This document shows, in pieces, positions 37,980-46,905 of a DNA stretch of 64,000 nucleotides (its first letter is position 1; each line of letters begins with the position of its first letter). Below the pieces are notes generated by a model that was not told the DNA's origin, did not search any database, and saw nothing but the letters and a program-made list of their open reading frames with translations. The DNA lies in contig NZ_CP046654.1 in the NCBI RefSeq assembly GCF_009759685.1, forward strand, positions 2,728,001-2,792,000, given 5' to 3'. Origin of the DNA: Acinetobacter baumannii. GTDB taxonomy: Bacteria; Pseudomonadota; Gammaproteobacteria; Pseudomonadales; Moraxellaceae. Both the position numbers and the translations under genes were made by a program.

Positions 37980-38609
37980 ATGAAAATATTTAAAATTATA
38001 TGCACCCTAATTTTTAGCTTTCTATTTTTTTTAAGTTGCTCAATTTACTTCAAGCATGAATTTAATATTGATGGAGATTATCTTTCAGCATTTTCAACAA
38101 TTGTTGCTGCTACTGCTGCATTTTATTTTTATACCGATTGGAAAGATGAGCATAAATTCAACTTATTGAAACAACATCAGGACTATTTAAAGATCAAAGG
38201 GGCAAAATTGCTTGCCCATTTTAGAAAATCTCAAGTGTTGTTTGCCACGATTGAAGGTTCAACTGTGCAAGAGGGGGAAAAGAAATGGATTGATGCTTGT
38301 GTTGAGATAAGATTATTCTCATCTGAATTAACTCATATTCAAAAATCCCTCCTAGAATATAAAAGTTGTCTTTCTACTTTTGAATCAAATGAAATTTTGG
38401 AAAAACATAAAGATAAGTTGGAGAAATACAGTACTAGAATTTCGCAAATTAATGATGAGTTTGTTTCTAAACTTCCATATTTCAGTATAAGTGCAAGTCC
38501 TCAGTGTTCAGATGTTCTCGAAAGTTGGAGAGATTCCATAATAAAGTTTGATTTTTTTTGTTCTGTAGAAATGTCTGATTTTTATTTTAAATACTTAAAA
38601 ACCAAATAA
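37980..38609 (+). CDS. Membrane protein with GDYLSA motif, paralogue 2
   Basis: A 209-residue protein with two N-terminal hydrophobic helices (KIICTLIFSFLFFLSCSI; LSAFSTIVAATAAFYFY) and a soluble helical C-terminal domain. It shares the GDYLSA junction and DW-x-DE motif with the product of 36342-36965, while the C-terminal domains differ strongly. The ATG at 37980 is preferred to a TTG six codons upstream. It is the first gene inside the prophage, transcribed toward the early operon, and is likely expressed in the lysogen. Exclusion or defence function is an inference. Confidence 0.62.
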   Translation: MKIFKIICTLIFSFLFFLSCSIYFKHEFNIDGDYLSAFSTIVAATAAFYFYTDWKDEHKFNLLKQHQDYLKIKGAKLLAHFRKSQVLFATIEGSTVQEGEKKWIDACVEIRLFSSELTHIQKSLLEYKSCLSTFESNEILEKHKDKLEKYSTRISQINDEFVSKLPYFSISASPQCSDVLESWRDSIIKFDFFCSVEMSDFYFKYLKTK

Positions 38610-38632
38610 ATAAAGGGGCATAAAGCCCCTTG

Positions 38633-38929
38633 TTAGTTTTTCCGTCTTGCTTGCCTTTGGGCTTTAGCCTTATTTAGATTATCTAAAATCGGCATGACAG
38701 TAGCGGGACTATAAAGGTGCTTCCCATCACCGCCAAGATTAAACGCTCTTAATTCCTCAATAATAGTTTTTCTTGATAAATTATACCGTTCCATCAACCA
38801 AGAAGCCGGCACACGGTTTGGTATTTCTTCCGCTTTAATTTCTAAAACTTTACCGATGTTTTGAATTTCATCGTGAATAAAAATCTGTGGCGGTTTCTCT
38901 GATTCAACTACAACAATATATTTTCCCAT
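38633..38929 (-). CDS. Small winged-helix DNA-binding protein, putative excisionase
   Basis: A 98-residue protein with a MerR/Xis-like element, ASWLMERYNLSRKTIIEELRAF followed by GGDGKHLYSP, as in proteins that pair a recognition helix with a wing. The C-terminus is basic (KAKAQRQARRKN). AAGGTG precedes the ATG. It is the last gene of the leftward early operon and lies next to attachment site B and beside a long inverted repeat, which suits an excisionase or directionality factor. A broken homologue is at 36984-37184. Confidence 0.6.
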   Translation of the reverse strand: MGKYIVVVESEKPPQIFIHDEIQNIGKVLEIKAEEIPNRVPASWLMERYNLSRKTIIEELRAFNLGGDGKHLYSPATVMPILDNLNKAKAQRQARRKN

Positions 38930-38947
38930 CTTTATACACCTTATGTT

Positions 38948-39014
38948 TTAGCAATGTTCTCAGGAGTAATCACAGAGGGTCAGCAATGCGATTACACCTG
39001 TAGAACATTGCTAA
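38948..39014. repeat. 67-base inverted repeat upstream of the putative excisionase gene
   Basis: Outer arms TTAGCAATGTTCT (38948-38960) and AGAACATTGCTAA (39002-39014) are perfectly complementary, and inner GTAATC (38966-38971) pairs with GATTAC (38990-38995). It lies between the 38633 and 39034 genes of the leftward operon. It may be a protein-binding site or an RNA hairpin in the early transcript. Confidence 0.7.
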
Positions 39015-39033
39015 GAATGTTCATTAGAAATTT

Positions 39034-39237
39034 TTAAAAAGGCATGTCTTCTAAATGCTCTGTTTTAATAACTGGGTCAGGAATATGAAGAGTGCAGCTT
39101 GATATCAAAACATGAAATTCTTCACCAGGATTAAGTTTTGCCAATCGGTGCGCTTCATGTTCAGCATTCGCATAACTTTCATGCTTATAAGTAGGATTGC
39201 CACGGCCTTCACTCCAAACTAAATAAAATGGTTTCAT
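39034..39237 (-). CDS. Phage hypothetical protein, 67 residues
   Basis: A small soluble protein with aromatic N-terminus (MKPFYLVWSEGRGNP) and the segment HEAHRLAKLNPGEEFHVL, typical of short phage early proteins whose function is not known. Its start overlaps the stop of the upstream gene by four bases, placing it in the leftward early operon. Confidence 0.65.
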   Translation of the reverse strand: MKPFYLVWSEGRGNPTYKHESYANAEHEAHRLAKLNPGEEFHVLISSCTLHIPDPVIKTEHLEDMPF

Positions 39238-39605
39238 GGCTGTTCTGCTCCCAATTTACTTTCTAATTTGATTGCGCCTTCTTCTGGATATTCACTGATA
39301 TAAGCGTAGTAACCACTTCCACTGTGTCCACTCTCAAACCAAGCAATCGTGACTTCTGTATCTATCAAATCAGGGTCATTATCGGGTGAGCCAAAATTAG
39401 CTGCGGCATATAATTGTTCACAGGTTAATTCGACTCGACTTGCTTTCATCACAAGCTTTTTGGTGGTTTCCTCTAATTCAGAGAACATGCGTTCAACGAT
39501 TTCTGTAAAAGAACATCCTTCCATATTGTGATTTACAGCAAATTCACAAAGCTTGTGAATGGTTTTTAAACCATTGATTTCGATTGTTTCAGGGTTATTG
39601 TTCAT
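39234..39605 (-). CDS. Phage hypothetical protein, 123 residues
   Basis: An acidic soluble protein; the middle contains SRVELTCEQLYAAANFG and the C-terminus SGYYAYISEYPEEG. It overlaps its neighbours on both sides by four bases (ATGA), so the three early genes are translationally coupled. No family was recognised. Confidence 0.65.
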   Translation of the reverse strand: MNNNPETIEINGLKTIHKLCEFAVNHNMEGCSFTEIVERMFSELEETTKKLVMKASRVELTCEQLYAAANFGSPDNDPDLIDTEVTIAWFESGHSGSGYYAYISEYPEEGAIKLESKLGAEQP

Positions 39606-39970
39606 TGCTCAGCTCCCGATTCGCCTTTAACTAATTGTTCGATAAATTCACCTAATTCATTAGCATCAATGATTGGCAAATCTGGATGTGCATCTTCTAC
39701 AGCGAATGATTTAACAGCAATCCAAGATTGAATTTCATTGATGATTTCATTTGGCACTGTTTGTGCTTTGGCTTTTTGGTATAAATCCCAAGCGTTGTTT
39801 AACTGATTCAATTGATGAATCAATTCTTCACTTTCATGAGGAAAGTTTCCTGTATGCGGGTCAAGGTCAATATAGCGATTCAATTTTTCATTAAAAGAAA
39901 ACCAATCTACTGCTGTTGGATTCCAGTAAATAGCCTCAAAATCACTTCTTAATTTATTTAAATTTGTCAT
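39602..39970 (-). CDS. Phage hypothetical protein, 122 residues
   Basis: A soluble protein with an aromatic-rich first half ([20 protein letters not shown]) and acidic C-terminus ([17 protein letters not shown]). It overlaps the genes before and after by four bases. No family recognised; likely an accessory early function. Confidence 0.65.
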   Translation of the reverse strand: MTNLNKLRSDFEAIYWNPTAVDWFSFNEKLNRYIDLDPHTGNFPHESEELIHQLNQLNNAWDLYQKAKAQTVPNEIINEIQSWIAVKSFAVEDAHPDLPIIDANELGEFIEQLVKGESGAEQ

Positions 39971-40200
39971 GCTGCCACCTTCGTTTTTAAAATGTTGTGA
40001 GCTTTCAAACGTTGGCGTAGGGTTCCACGGTTCAAGCCAAGTAATTCGGCTGCTTTAGTCTGGTTGCCACGTGTTTTTATCAACGTTTCCGCTAATAATG
40101 GCTTTTCTAAAAGGGCCATCACTTCTGCATGTGCATTGGTAGTGTTTGACTCAAGCACAGCTCTAATTTGATCTAATGAAACAACAGTTGATGTATTCAT
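39967..40200 (-). CDS. Fis-like helix-turn-helix protein
   Basis: A 77-residue protein whose C-terminal half, [20 protein letters not shown], is the Fis-family helix-turn-helix. The N-terminal part is shorter and unlike Fis. It could act as a nucleoid-type DNA bender in phage excision or early transcription. It is coupled to the helicase gene upstream by a four-base overlap. Confidence 0.75.
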   Translation of the reverse strand: MNTSTVVSLDQIRAVLESNTTNAHAEVMALLEKPLLAETLIKTRGNQTKAAELLGLNRGTLRQRLKAHNILKTKVAA

Positions 40201-41678
40201 GCTGCGACTCCCGATTTAATATTTTTGAAAAGAGGGTTTAGAGCGGTAATATCCAGTTGTTTTTTTGCACGGGTTGCGGCCACGTATAACAAACGTGCTT
40301 CATCTGGTGTTAATGGCTTTTCACCTTCAGAAACTGCCTCTTTATAGAAATAGTCACCGCCCAATTTGACCTTGTTAAATTCAAGTCCCTTGGATTTATG
40401 AGCCGTTGTCACAACACAGTCGTAGTCGTTAGAACTGCTTTTCAATAAAGCTTCAATAAGTGCGTTTTCGCCTACTTTTTCAATCAAACTCACAAGTGGT
40501 TTAAGGTCGCTGTTTGAAACTTCGTGACTGTATTCAAGCACTTCTTCCCAAGTGCTGAAGCCTTCAAATGCACTTCCATCGGCTACGCGTACACCGGCTT
40601 TAACCTTTTTGGCATCTTCAATATTTTTAATTAAAGTAGCTGTATCAACTTCAAGACGTGGTTCACGCCCTAACTGGATAAGCTCAACCATGTGTGAAAG
40701 GGCAGCGGCATTGGTCCGGAAAATAATTGCATCAGCAACGCTGTCATGAACCTCACAAACTTGTGATTCAATTTGTTCAAAACCGCGTAAAGGAATTTCT
40801 TCATCTAGCACATTGAATAGAATTTTGTTTGCTAGGTCTGCAATTTCATTGCCGAAACGGAATGACTGGCTGAGTCGTGTTTCTGGTATTTCTAAAGACT
40901 GCATTGCATTTACTGCACCACGAAATGCATAGATTTGTTGGTGTCTATCCCCAACATAAATGACCTGAGCAGCTTGATTATTTAAAACGTTCAGCATGAT
41001 TGGGTCAGCATCTTGTGCTTCATCAAACAGAATAAAATCTGTGTTGATGACTGGTTTACTGAGTGCCCAATACTTTAAATAATGATCATGCTCTAAACGG
41101 TTTACACCGAACGGGTCGAGAATATCTTGCCAATAGTCATTTGCCTTTGGTAAAAGAATTTTGGCTAGTTCCGCACGATGTGTTTCTTCCATCCAATCGG
41201 GTAAAGCAGCGTAAACCTGTGATAACTGGATTTCTGAATAATTAGATCGGCAGAAATAGCCAACTGCATTAATTAAAGATGTAGCCATGCGCTTATTGTT
41301 AAATAAGCGTTTTTGGTCATCTTCACCACGTTGCTTTGTTAAGGCTACAGGCACTTGATACGATTCAAGGTCATGACGTGATGCAATTTGATTCGACATT
41401 AAGCGACGATTGCTAAGTTTTTTAGTAAACCAACGCGGTACCGAATTAAATGCGAGACTATGGAAAGTTTTACAACGAACGTTGCTGTTAAATTTACCTT
41501 GTGCTTCAGTAGCAATTGCTTTGTTAAACGCCAAGTACATGCCAGATTGATAGCTTTTAGCATTACCAATCAATTTAAGCGTTGATGTTTTTCCTGCACC
41601 CGCATAAGCAGTTACCTTGCAAGACTCACCATCAATTGCCATATCAATGGCTTGTTTTTGTTCAAGAGTAGGTTTCAT
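40197..41678 (-). CDS. UvrD-like SF1 DNA helicase
   Basis: A 493-residue superfamily 1A helicase. Motif I (Walker A) is [10 protein letters not shown] near residue 25, motif II is [10 protein letters not shown], motif III is [16 protein letters not shown], and motifs V-VI are [11 protein letters not shown] and [14 protein letters not shown]. It is compact compared with UvrD (~720). It lies downstream of recT and an exonuclease gene, so it probably assists phage recombination or replication fork repair. Confidence 0.87.
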   Translation of the reverse strand: MKPTLEQKQAIDMAIDGESCKVTAYAGAGKTSTLKLIGNAKSYQSGMYLAFNKAIATEAQGKFNSNVRCKTFHSLAFNSVPRWFTKKLSNRRLMSNQIASRHDLESYQVPVALTKQRGEDDQKRLFNNKRMATSLINAVGYFCRSNYSEIQLSQVYAALPDWMEETHRAELAKILLPKANDYWQDILDPFGVNRLEHDHYLKYWALSKPVINTDFILFDEAQDADPIMLNVLNNQAAQVIYVGDRHQQIYAFRGAVNAMQSLEIPETRLSQSFRFGNEIADLANKILFNVLDEEIPLRGFEQIESQVCEVHDSVADAIIFRTNAAALSHMVELIQLGREPRLEVDTATLIKNIEDAKKVKAGVRVADGSAFEGFSTWEEVLEYSHEVSNSDLKPLVSLIEKVGENALIEALLKSSSNDYDCVVTTAHKSKGLEFNKVKLGGDYFYKEAVSEGEKPLTPDEARLLYVAATRAKKQLDITALNPLFKNIKSGVAA

Positions 41679-41693
41679 GGATGAATTTCCCTA

Positions 41694-41716
41694 AGCACCC
41701 TTAAAATTAAGGGTGC
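41694..41716. promoter_or_regulatory. Hairpin between recT and the helicase gene
   Basis: AGCACCCTT and AAGGGTGCT pair perfectly across AAAAT, ending 15 bases before the helicase start on the minus strand. No T-run follows on that strand, so it may act on RNA stability or translation rather than termination. Confidence 0.4.
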
Positions 41717-41749
41717 TCGTATAAAATTTATTTAAAAAGTGATAGTGAG

Positions 41750-42682
41750 TTATGCGGTTAATTCAGCCGTTTTTCTTTCAAACAATGCACTGACAGAATC
41801 AATCTGTGCATCAGTTAAGAATGATGTGTTTGGCTCAAATTGCTTTTCCATAATTGAATTAATTGCTTCAATTGAGTTTGCAACTTCCAAATCATCTAAA
41901 AGCTGAAGATAGAATTTCTGATTTGCGTAAGCGTTTTTAATATCCGTCTGTGCCGGTTCACCAAGATCAGAAGGAATCGTTGAGCCAAGTGATTTTAAAT
42001 CAGCTAGGTTTTCAACCTTGCCAATATCTTCGATGCATTTTTCAACATCAAAAGAGACTTTTAATTCAACTACTTTATCTTGTTGTTCTTCACGTTCGGC
42101 TAACTGAGCTTTTAAACCCGCAGCACCTTGATGTTTTGGTAGCTTCGATGGCTCAGGTGTTACATCAATTTCTTTATCACGCTCTTCCTCAGCTACTCCA
42201 AAGCCTTTTAGAATATCTGTGAACTCATCACGCAATGCCCATCCACGTGCACGCATTTGCATCATGCGTTTTGGATATTGTGTCCAAGGACCTTGTTTGC
42301 TTAATAAACCTGCGCGTTTAGCATCTTCTTTAGTGAAAGTTTTAGTTACAGCTTTTTGGCCTTTACGTTTAACGGTACAAGTCGCCATATCTTCTGTTTG
42401 AGTTTCTTCAAACTGTTCAAGCAAACCTGAGCTACGAACAAGAGCAAGTACAGCATCACCCCAAAGAGAAGGGCGGCCATTAATTACCGCGATGTTTTGC
42501 ATTGCTTGAAGTGGTTGCAAGCCAATTTCAGCACCCCACTGCATTGCGACTAAAATGTTGCCTGGTTTTTTCTGGTAGTCCTTAGGAACAATTTCAGAGT
42601 TAGCCAATAAATCTGCAACCTGCATTGCTTCCGCTAATGTAGTTGGAGTTAAAAAGCCTGTGTTTTGTACTAATGCATTCAT
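41750..42682 (-). CDS. RecT-family single-strand annealing protein
   Basis: A 310-residue recombinase. The RecT core is recognised from PGNILVAMQWGAEIGLQPLQA, INGRPSLWGDAVLALV and WTQYPKRMMQMRARGWALRD. The C-terminal ~120 residues are a linker with acidic helices. It anneals complementary single strands produced by the adjacent exonuclease, giving a phage Red-like system. The exonuclease gene ends 11 bases upstream. Confidence 0.88.
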   Translation of the reverse strand: MNALVQNTGFLTPTTLAEAMQVADLLANSEIVPKDYQKKPGNILVAMQWGAEIGLQPLQAMQNIAVINGRPSLWGDAVLALVRSSGLLEQFEETQTEDMATCTVKRKGQKAVTKTFTKEDAKRAGLLSKQGPWTQYPKRMMQMRARGWALRDEFTDILKGFGVAEEERDKEIDVTPEPSKLPKHQGAAGLKAQLAEREEQQDKVVELKVSFDVEKCIEDIGKVENLADLKSLGSTIPSDLGEPAQTDIKNAYANQKFYLQLLDDLEVANSIEAINSIMEKQFEPNTSFLTDAQIDSVSALFERKTAELTA

Positions 42683-42693
42683 GATAAGTTTCC

Positions 42694-43674
42694 TTAAATT
42701 AGAGATTCTTTAAATTTGGTTGCGATGCGAAAAACTCGAGTACTGCTAGTACTGCAATATTTTTCAAAAAGTTCAGGTTCTTTTTCCTTCAACACTTTGG
42801 TATCAATGCGTGTTGAAGATTGGGCTTTATAGGTGCAGATAGCTTTACCTCGACTAATCATCATTTCAGCATCTTGCATAGAAGTAGCGATTTCTAACTT
42901 GATAGCTTCTTCGCGAGCTTCCGCATCCTTTTTAGCTTGTTGAACTTTGATTAGTTCTTCAGCTAGTTTTAAATGATCACGTGTTGCTTCTACCTGTTTA
43001 CCAATTACGTGTTTAGACCAACGATGTAAAACATCATCAAAACAAGTTGGTTCCGGTGGTACATCTGCTAAAACATGTTTAAACCAGAATGCTTTTACTT
43101 GGTTGAAAATAGATTTAATAAGGTCCTCATCGCGTTCGATGCGATACATACGGAACTTATTGCCACCAATTAGCACAGCTAAATGAATAACTTGACAGCC
43201 TGTAATCATCAGATACCAAAGACATTGTGTTAGGTAATAGTCTGGTATCTGGTCAGTGTCCTGTTCACCGAATAACTTGCTCATGTATTCACTAGCTGTT
43301 TTACATTCAAGCAATTGATCTGTAGTCAATGCACCATCTTTAAAGCGTACGTTCCCTGAGATTTCAGGATTAATCACAGCACGGTCAATATTGCCAAGGG
43401 CCCAAGGGTGATCTTTTAAAAATAATTGCTGTTTTACGCGCTGAACTTTCATACCTGATCTGCGCGAAAACTCTTTAGCAACTACATCTTCAAGTAAATT
43501 TCCGAAGTGAGCAGATTCATTTTGTTCTGACTGCTCGCTACGACCTGTTTTATCAAGCCATAATTGATATGGTGATTTATAAGGGCTGAAACCTAGAATG
43601 GCTGCCACATCTGAACCGCCAATACCTTTTTTACGGTTTTCTAGGAATTTTTCACGGTCAATTTGTGTATTCAT
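42694..43674 (-). CDS. YqaJ-family viral recombinase/exonuclease
   Basis: A 326-residue nuclease of the lambda-exonuclease/YqaJ fold. Signature elements are KGIGGSDVAAILGFSPYKSP, LGNIDRAV (catalytic Asp) and LLECKTASEYM (Glu-x-Lys), with a helical C-terminus. It would resect double-stranded ends for RecT. I chose the ATG at 43674 (MNTQIDR) with a GGGTGG site; a GTG three codons earlier would overlap the upstream stop. Confidence 0.87.
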   Translation of the reverse strand: MNTQIDREKFLENRKKGIGGSDVAAILGFSPYKSPYQLWLDKTGRSEQSEQNESAHFGNLLEDVVAKEFSRRSGMKVQRVKQQLFLKDHPWALGNIDRAVINPEISGNVRFKDGALTTDQLLECKTASEYMSKLFGEQDTDQIPDYYLTQCLWYLMITGCQVIHLAVLIGGNKFRMYRIERDEDLIKSIFNQVKAFWFKHVLADVPPEPTCFDDVLHRWSKHVIGKQVEATRDHLKLAEELIKVQQAKKDAEAREEAIKLEIATSMQDAEMMISRGKAICTYKAQSSTRIDTKVLKEKEPELFEKYCSTSSTRVFRIATKFKESLI

Positions 43675-43675
43675 A

Positions 43676-44263
43676 TCAGCCACCCAACTTTGCTAATTTT
43701 GTTTCAATTGATTCTTCAAGCGCTTCATTGATCTTTACAAGCTCAAAGCGGTCGATATAGGCATTTACAACACCTTCTTCATCAACCACATTGATTGGCT
43801 CTAAACGATCAATTTGGATGCCTGTAGCTCGGTTAAATCCATTGCTGTTGTCATAGCCTGAGAAGTCAAAGCCGACTTCAATGCGGAAGCGCATATCACT
43901 GGTAAGAATTGATGCATGACAATCAGTGTGGCAGTCGTTGTAAGGGCCTAAATCCAAATCATCTACTGTGTAAATAGGTGAAAAAATACTTATTTGTTGT
44001 GGGCCTAAATTCTTATAGGCCATATGTGCAGACGCTAGTGCAAAACTCATAGTCACCACTAAAACAACAATCCCACCAATAAAACATGTTCCAAAACCTA
44101 AAGCAGGGCTGTTTTTATATGCGTCTTTTATTGCCGCAATTAATTGGTCGCGTTGAATTCGCAAAGCATTTTTAATTCGCTTTACTTTTTGTTTTCGAAT
44201 TAATCCTTTAATCAGATTACGATGATTATTTGAAATTTGACTAACCATAATGTTCTGTTCCAT
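43676..44263 (-). CDS. Phage membrane-anchored hypothetical protein, 195 residues
   Basis: A basic N-terminal segment (LIRKQKVKRIKNALRIQRDQ) is followed by one strong membrane helix (FGTCFIGGIVVLVVTMSFALAS) and a soluble C-terminal domain with CHTDCHASI. By the positive-inside rule the soluble domain would be periplasmic. It is an odd component between early recombination genes; no family was recognised. The start may instead be the ATG five codons in. Confidence 0.6.
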   Translation of the reverse strand: MEQNIMVSQISNNHRNLIKGLIRKQKVKRIKNALRIQRDQLIAAIKDAYKNSPALGFGTCFIGGIVVLVVTMSFALASAHMAYKNLGPQQISIFSPIYTVDDLDLGPYNDCHTDCHASILTSDMRFRIEVGFDFSGYDNSNGFNRATGIQIDRLEPINVVDEEGVVNAYIDRFELVKINEALEESIETKLAKLGG

Positions 44264-44377
44264 AATGACCCCGTTATCTTTAGCTGTTGAATAACAGTGA
44301 AGAAGTAATGCTTGTTTAGATCGCCCCGTCCTTCGCCAAAATTTCGGGGCTTTCTTATGTCTAAAAGTTAGAAAAAA

Positions 44378-45256
44378 TTAAACTGAACCTTCCAGAATCT
44401 GCACATAGTTAGGCAGGCCTGCTAATTCAATTTCTTGATCATCTTTGGTAATGGTTTTACCGTCACGAATATATTCGACGGTGTCTTCCATTGATTTTTC
44501 GATTGCTTTTTCTAGTTGATCTAAGTCGTACCAGAACACAATCGTGCCTTCTTTAATGCGATAGCGGAAACGCGCAGGCAGGGCATAGTGATTGCCGCCA
44601 CGATGTACTTGGATACCGAAAACGATTTGTTCAGGAATAGTGAGATTGCCCGCAGTACCGGCACGCGCTTCAATTGTTTCGTTGTAGGTCAATTGAACTT
44701 GGCCGTTATCGGTACGGATGCCTGATTTAAAATCAACATTCGTTTTTGCATTTAATGTTTGTACGATTTCATACAAAACTGCTGCGTCTGGTTGATTGAT
44801 GTAAGGCATTACATCTTCTAAAAACAAAGCAAATTCAGTTTGTGAGAACTTACGGCCTGAGTTGTCTTCAACTTTTTGAAATTCAGGCGTTTTTTCAGCA
44901 ATAAAATGTGCTGCATGTTTGCCATGTCGTGGCGCAAGTACTGAGCCAGTATTAGTTTCTTTCTCGACTTCGTGATAATCGATAACAGCTTTAAATTTGC
45001 CTTTTAATACATCAACAAACACTAAAGAGTTTTTATCTGCATAACGCGTAACATAGGCAATAAAGTCTTTTGCTGTATGTAAAGTAACGCTTTGCGCTAA
45101 AGTTAGAGGGCGTTGTAGTAATGCTTCAAATTCATGAACTTCACTACCTTCAGGCACTACAACAAAAGGCAATACACCTGTTGATTGAGTGACATTTTGC
45201 AGGCTTTCTTGACCAAGCTTGTAGTTAGTTTCAGCAATATTGTTAAGTTCGCTCAT
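44378..45256 (-). CDS. DUF2303 family phage protein
   Basis: A 292-residue protein recognised as DUF2303, found in early operons of many proteobacterial phages close to recombination genes. Features include PFVVVPEGSEVHEFEAL, VFVDVLKGKFKAVIDYHE and YALPARFRYRIKEG. Function unknown. AGGA precedes the ATG. A hairpin of CGCCCCG/CGGGGC type lies in the 114-bp gap after it (44319-44353). Confidence 0.78.
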   Translation of the reverse strand: MSELNNIAETNYKLGQESLQNVTQSTGVLPFVVVPEGSEVHEFEALLQRPLTLAQSVTLHTAKDFIAYVTRYADKNSLVFVDVLKGKFKAVIDYHEVEKETNTGSVLAPRHGKHAAHFIAEKTPEFQKVEDNSGRKFSQTEFALFLEDVMPYINQPDAAVLYEIVQTLNAKTNVDFKSGIRTDNGQVQLTYNETIEARAGTAGNLTIPEQIVFGIQVHRGGNHYALPARFRYRIKEGTIVFWYDLDQLEKAIEKSMEDTVEYIRDGKTITKDDQEIELAGLPNYVQILEGSV

Positions 45257-45323
45257 TGGTTTTTTCCTGTAATGGCTTGTTTAGAAAAAATTAATAAAAA
45301 CAGTAGTTAAGTAAGCTAATTGA

Positions 45324-45698
45324 TTAACTTAAAGACTTAATTGTTGGTTTATTTTCAGTTGGAATTTGCTTGAGCTCAGCAGGTGTGCCCGCGTCAATGT
45401 GCTCAAGATTCAATTTCTGTTGGCGTGGGTCTTCACGCACGAGTTGTTGGTCACCATCCGTAAATAGAACGGTTGGTTCTTTGTCGAATTTTGGAAGAGT
45501 GGACTTGATATCGTCCTGAATTTTGTAGGTACCACGACCATTAGGCTTAATAGTCAAAGTAACAGTAATTTTTGATACTTTGCCTGTGTCGTTTGAAGCT
45601 TGGAGTGCTTCAGTCAAAAGTGCGTCTAATTCTTCGATCGTGTCGCCACGTTGAAGGTTTGCTAGGGTTTGACTGAATGAAGTGTTCTTAGTTGGCAT
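45324..45698 (-). CDS. Phage hypothetical protein, 124 residues
   Basis: The first gene of the leftward early operon, directly behind the left operators. It is a soluble protein with a beta segment (KITVTLTIKPNGRGTYKI) followed by a Pro/Lys-rich C-terminus. It is often found next to DUF2303 in such phages, as far as I recall. The ATG at 45698 is preferred to a GTG three codons upstream that lies in the ribosome site (TTAGG). Confidence 0.62.
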   Translation of the reverse strand: MPTKNTSFSQTLANLQRGDTIEELDALLTEALQASNDTGKVSKITVTLTIKPNGRGTYKIQDDIKSTLPKFDKEPTVLFTDGDQQLVREDPRQQKLNLEHIDAGTPAELKQIPTENKPTIKSLS

Positions 45699-45739
45699 AA
45701 CATTCACCTAACTTTCCATTTAGTAGTTGGTGAGATAAA

Positions 45740-45798
45740 TATCGCAATTAAGATATTAATTGTCAATAGCAATCGAGATAAATATTGCAATTAAGATA
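45740..45798. promoter_or_regulatory. Left operators of the prophage repressor
   Basis: TATCGCAATTAAGATA (45740-45755) and TATTGCAATTAAGATA (45783-45798) are near copies of the sites at 46603-46665 on the other side of cI. They lie just before the leftward early operon and should repress it in the lysogen. Confidence 0.8.
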
Positions 45799-45817
45799 TT
45801 TTGATTTCTTTATAACA

Positions 45818-45847
45818 ATAAAAAACCCGCATAGTGCGGGCTTTTGC
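45818..45847 (-). terminator. Terminator of cI
   Basis: The stem AACCCGCA/TGCGGGCTT has a T-run on the minus-strand side, 15 bases after the repressor stop. Confidence 0.75.
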
Positions 45848-45857
45848 GATATTCAGT

Positions 45858-46580
45858 TTATCTTCTAATTCTTTTAAGTTGAGATTTCCACCAGTATTGA
45901 CCAATGATGTATATTCCTTCTGCTTCTATACGGGCAGGTGAGTAGTACTCATCTGGAAAACGAATTTTATCCTCATTTCGTGAAACTGCTTTAAAACCGC
46001 CTTCACCTTGTTCTGTCCAATTAAAGAGAAATTTTACTTTAGTGTCTTCTCCAACTTGGAAAGCGTAAATTTCACCGTCAAATATTTTTGTGGCTGATCT
46101 ATCAACAGCAATAACTTGTCCATCCGAAAATTCAGGGTACATACTTTCACCCTGCACAACGACTGCTTCAGAATCTTTAATACTTACATTATAAGCATCT
46201 AAGGAATCGCGTCTAAACCAAAGCTGCTTATGTGTTTGTGGGGTTTCATTCATATAACCATATCCCGCACTAACACGGACATCATCATAGTACTTAATTG
46301 CTACCATATCTGATGGAATTTCATCACCATCTTCCCAGACAGCAAGCTTTTTATCTTCCATTAATTTGGCATTAGAGCCACCAAAGATTATGTACTCAGA
46401 TGTACTGTTTAATGCTTTTGCAATTGCTGCCAACTTATCAGCAGCCATAATTTTCACATTGTTCTCAAAGTCAGAAATAGATGATTGCCCTACACCTGTC
46501 TTTTTAGAAAGTTCTTTTTGATTGAGACCGGCTTGAGTTCTTAAAAATCGCAAACGATCACCTGGTGTTAATTCTGCCAT
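45858..46580 (-). CDS. cI: Prophage CI-type repressor
   Basis: A 240-residue lambdoid repressor. The N-terminal XRE domain has LNQKELSKKTGVGQSSISDFE. Self-cleavage is expected at Ala-Gly in RVSAGYGYM. The S24 domain carries Ser in VVQGESMYPEFSDGQ and Lys in EDTKVKFLFN. I chose the ATG at 46580 (MAELTPG) with AGGA upstream; ten extra codons would cover the operator. It is flanked by its operators on both sides and divergent from cro. It is not a close relative of the remnant repressor at 20695. Confidence 0.9.
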   Translation of the reverse strand: MAELTPGDRLRFLRTQAGLNQKELSKKTGVGQSSISDFENNVKIMAADKLAAIAKALNSTSEYIIFGGSNAKLMEDKKLAVWEDGDEIPSDMVAIKYYDDVRVSAGYGYMNETPQTHKQLWFRRDSLDAYNVSIKDSEAVVVQGESMYPEFSDGQVIAVDRSATKIFDGEIYAFQVGEDTKVKFLFNWTEQGEGGFKAVSRNEDKIRFPDEYYSPARIEAEGIYIIGQYWWKSQLKRIRR

Positions 46581-46602
46581 TTTAAAAATCCTAGCTTCTC
46601 TG

Positions 46603-46665
46603 TATCGCAATTGTGATACAAAAGCTTATCGATATGGAGATTGCATTAATATCGCAATTAAGATA
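46603..46665. promoter_or_regulatory. Right operators (three evenly spaced sites) between cI and cro
   Basis: TATCGCAATTGTGATA (46603-46618) is a near-perfect palindrome. A weaker site TATCGATATGGAGATT is at 46627-46642, and TATCGCAATTAAGATA at 46650-46665. Centre spacing is about 23-24 bases, like lambda OR1-OR3. They overlap the expected divergent cI and cro promoters. Confidence 0.82.
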
Positions 46666-46701
46666 AATTACTTCTAAAGCGATATACTTATTGGAGTATC
46701 T

Positions 46702-46905
46702 ATGGAAAATTGGCAAGAAATAATCGCTGATATTAAACAAAGCGGTATGACTCAACCACAAATAGCTGCTGAAGTTCCTTGCTCTCAAAGTTATGTAAGT
46801 GACTTAGAGAATGGCAAAAGAGGACAACGCATTTCCCACAAGATTGCTTCTGGTCTCTTAGCTCTTCATAAGAAAGTTACTCAGAAAGCGGAAGAAACCA
46901 CATGA
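46702..46905 (+). CDS. Cro-like repressor
   Basis: A 67-residue helix-turn-helix protein (GMTQPQIAAEVPCSQSYVSDLE) in the Cro position, divergent from cI and first in the rightward operon. TTGGAG precedes the ATG. It should compete with CI for the operators and favour lytic growth. It overlaps cII by four bases. Confidence 0.8.
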   Translation: MENWQEIIADIKQSGMTQPQIAAEVPCSQSYVSDLENGKRGQRISHKIASGLLALHKKVTQKAEETT

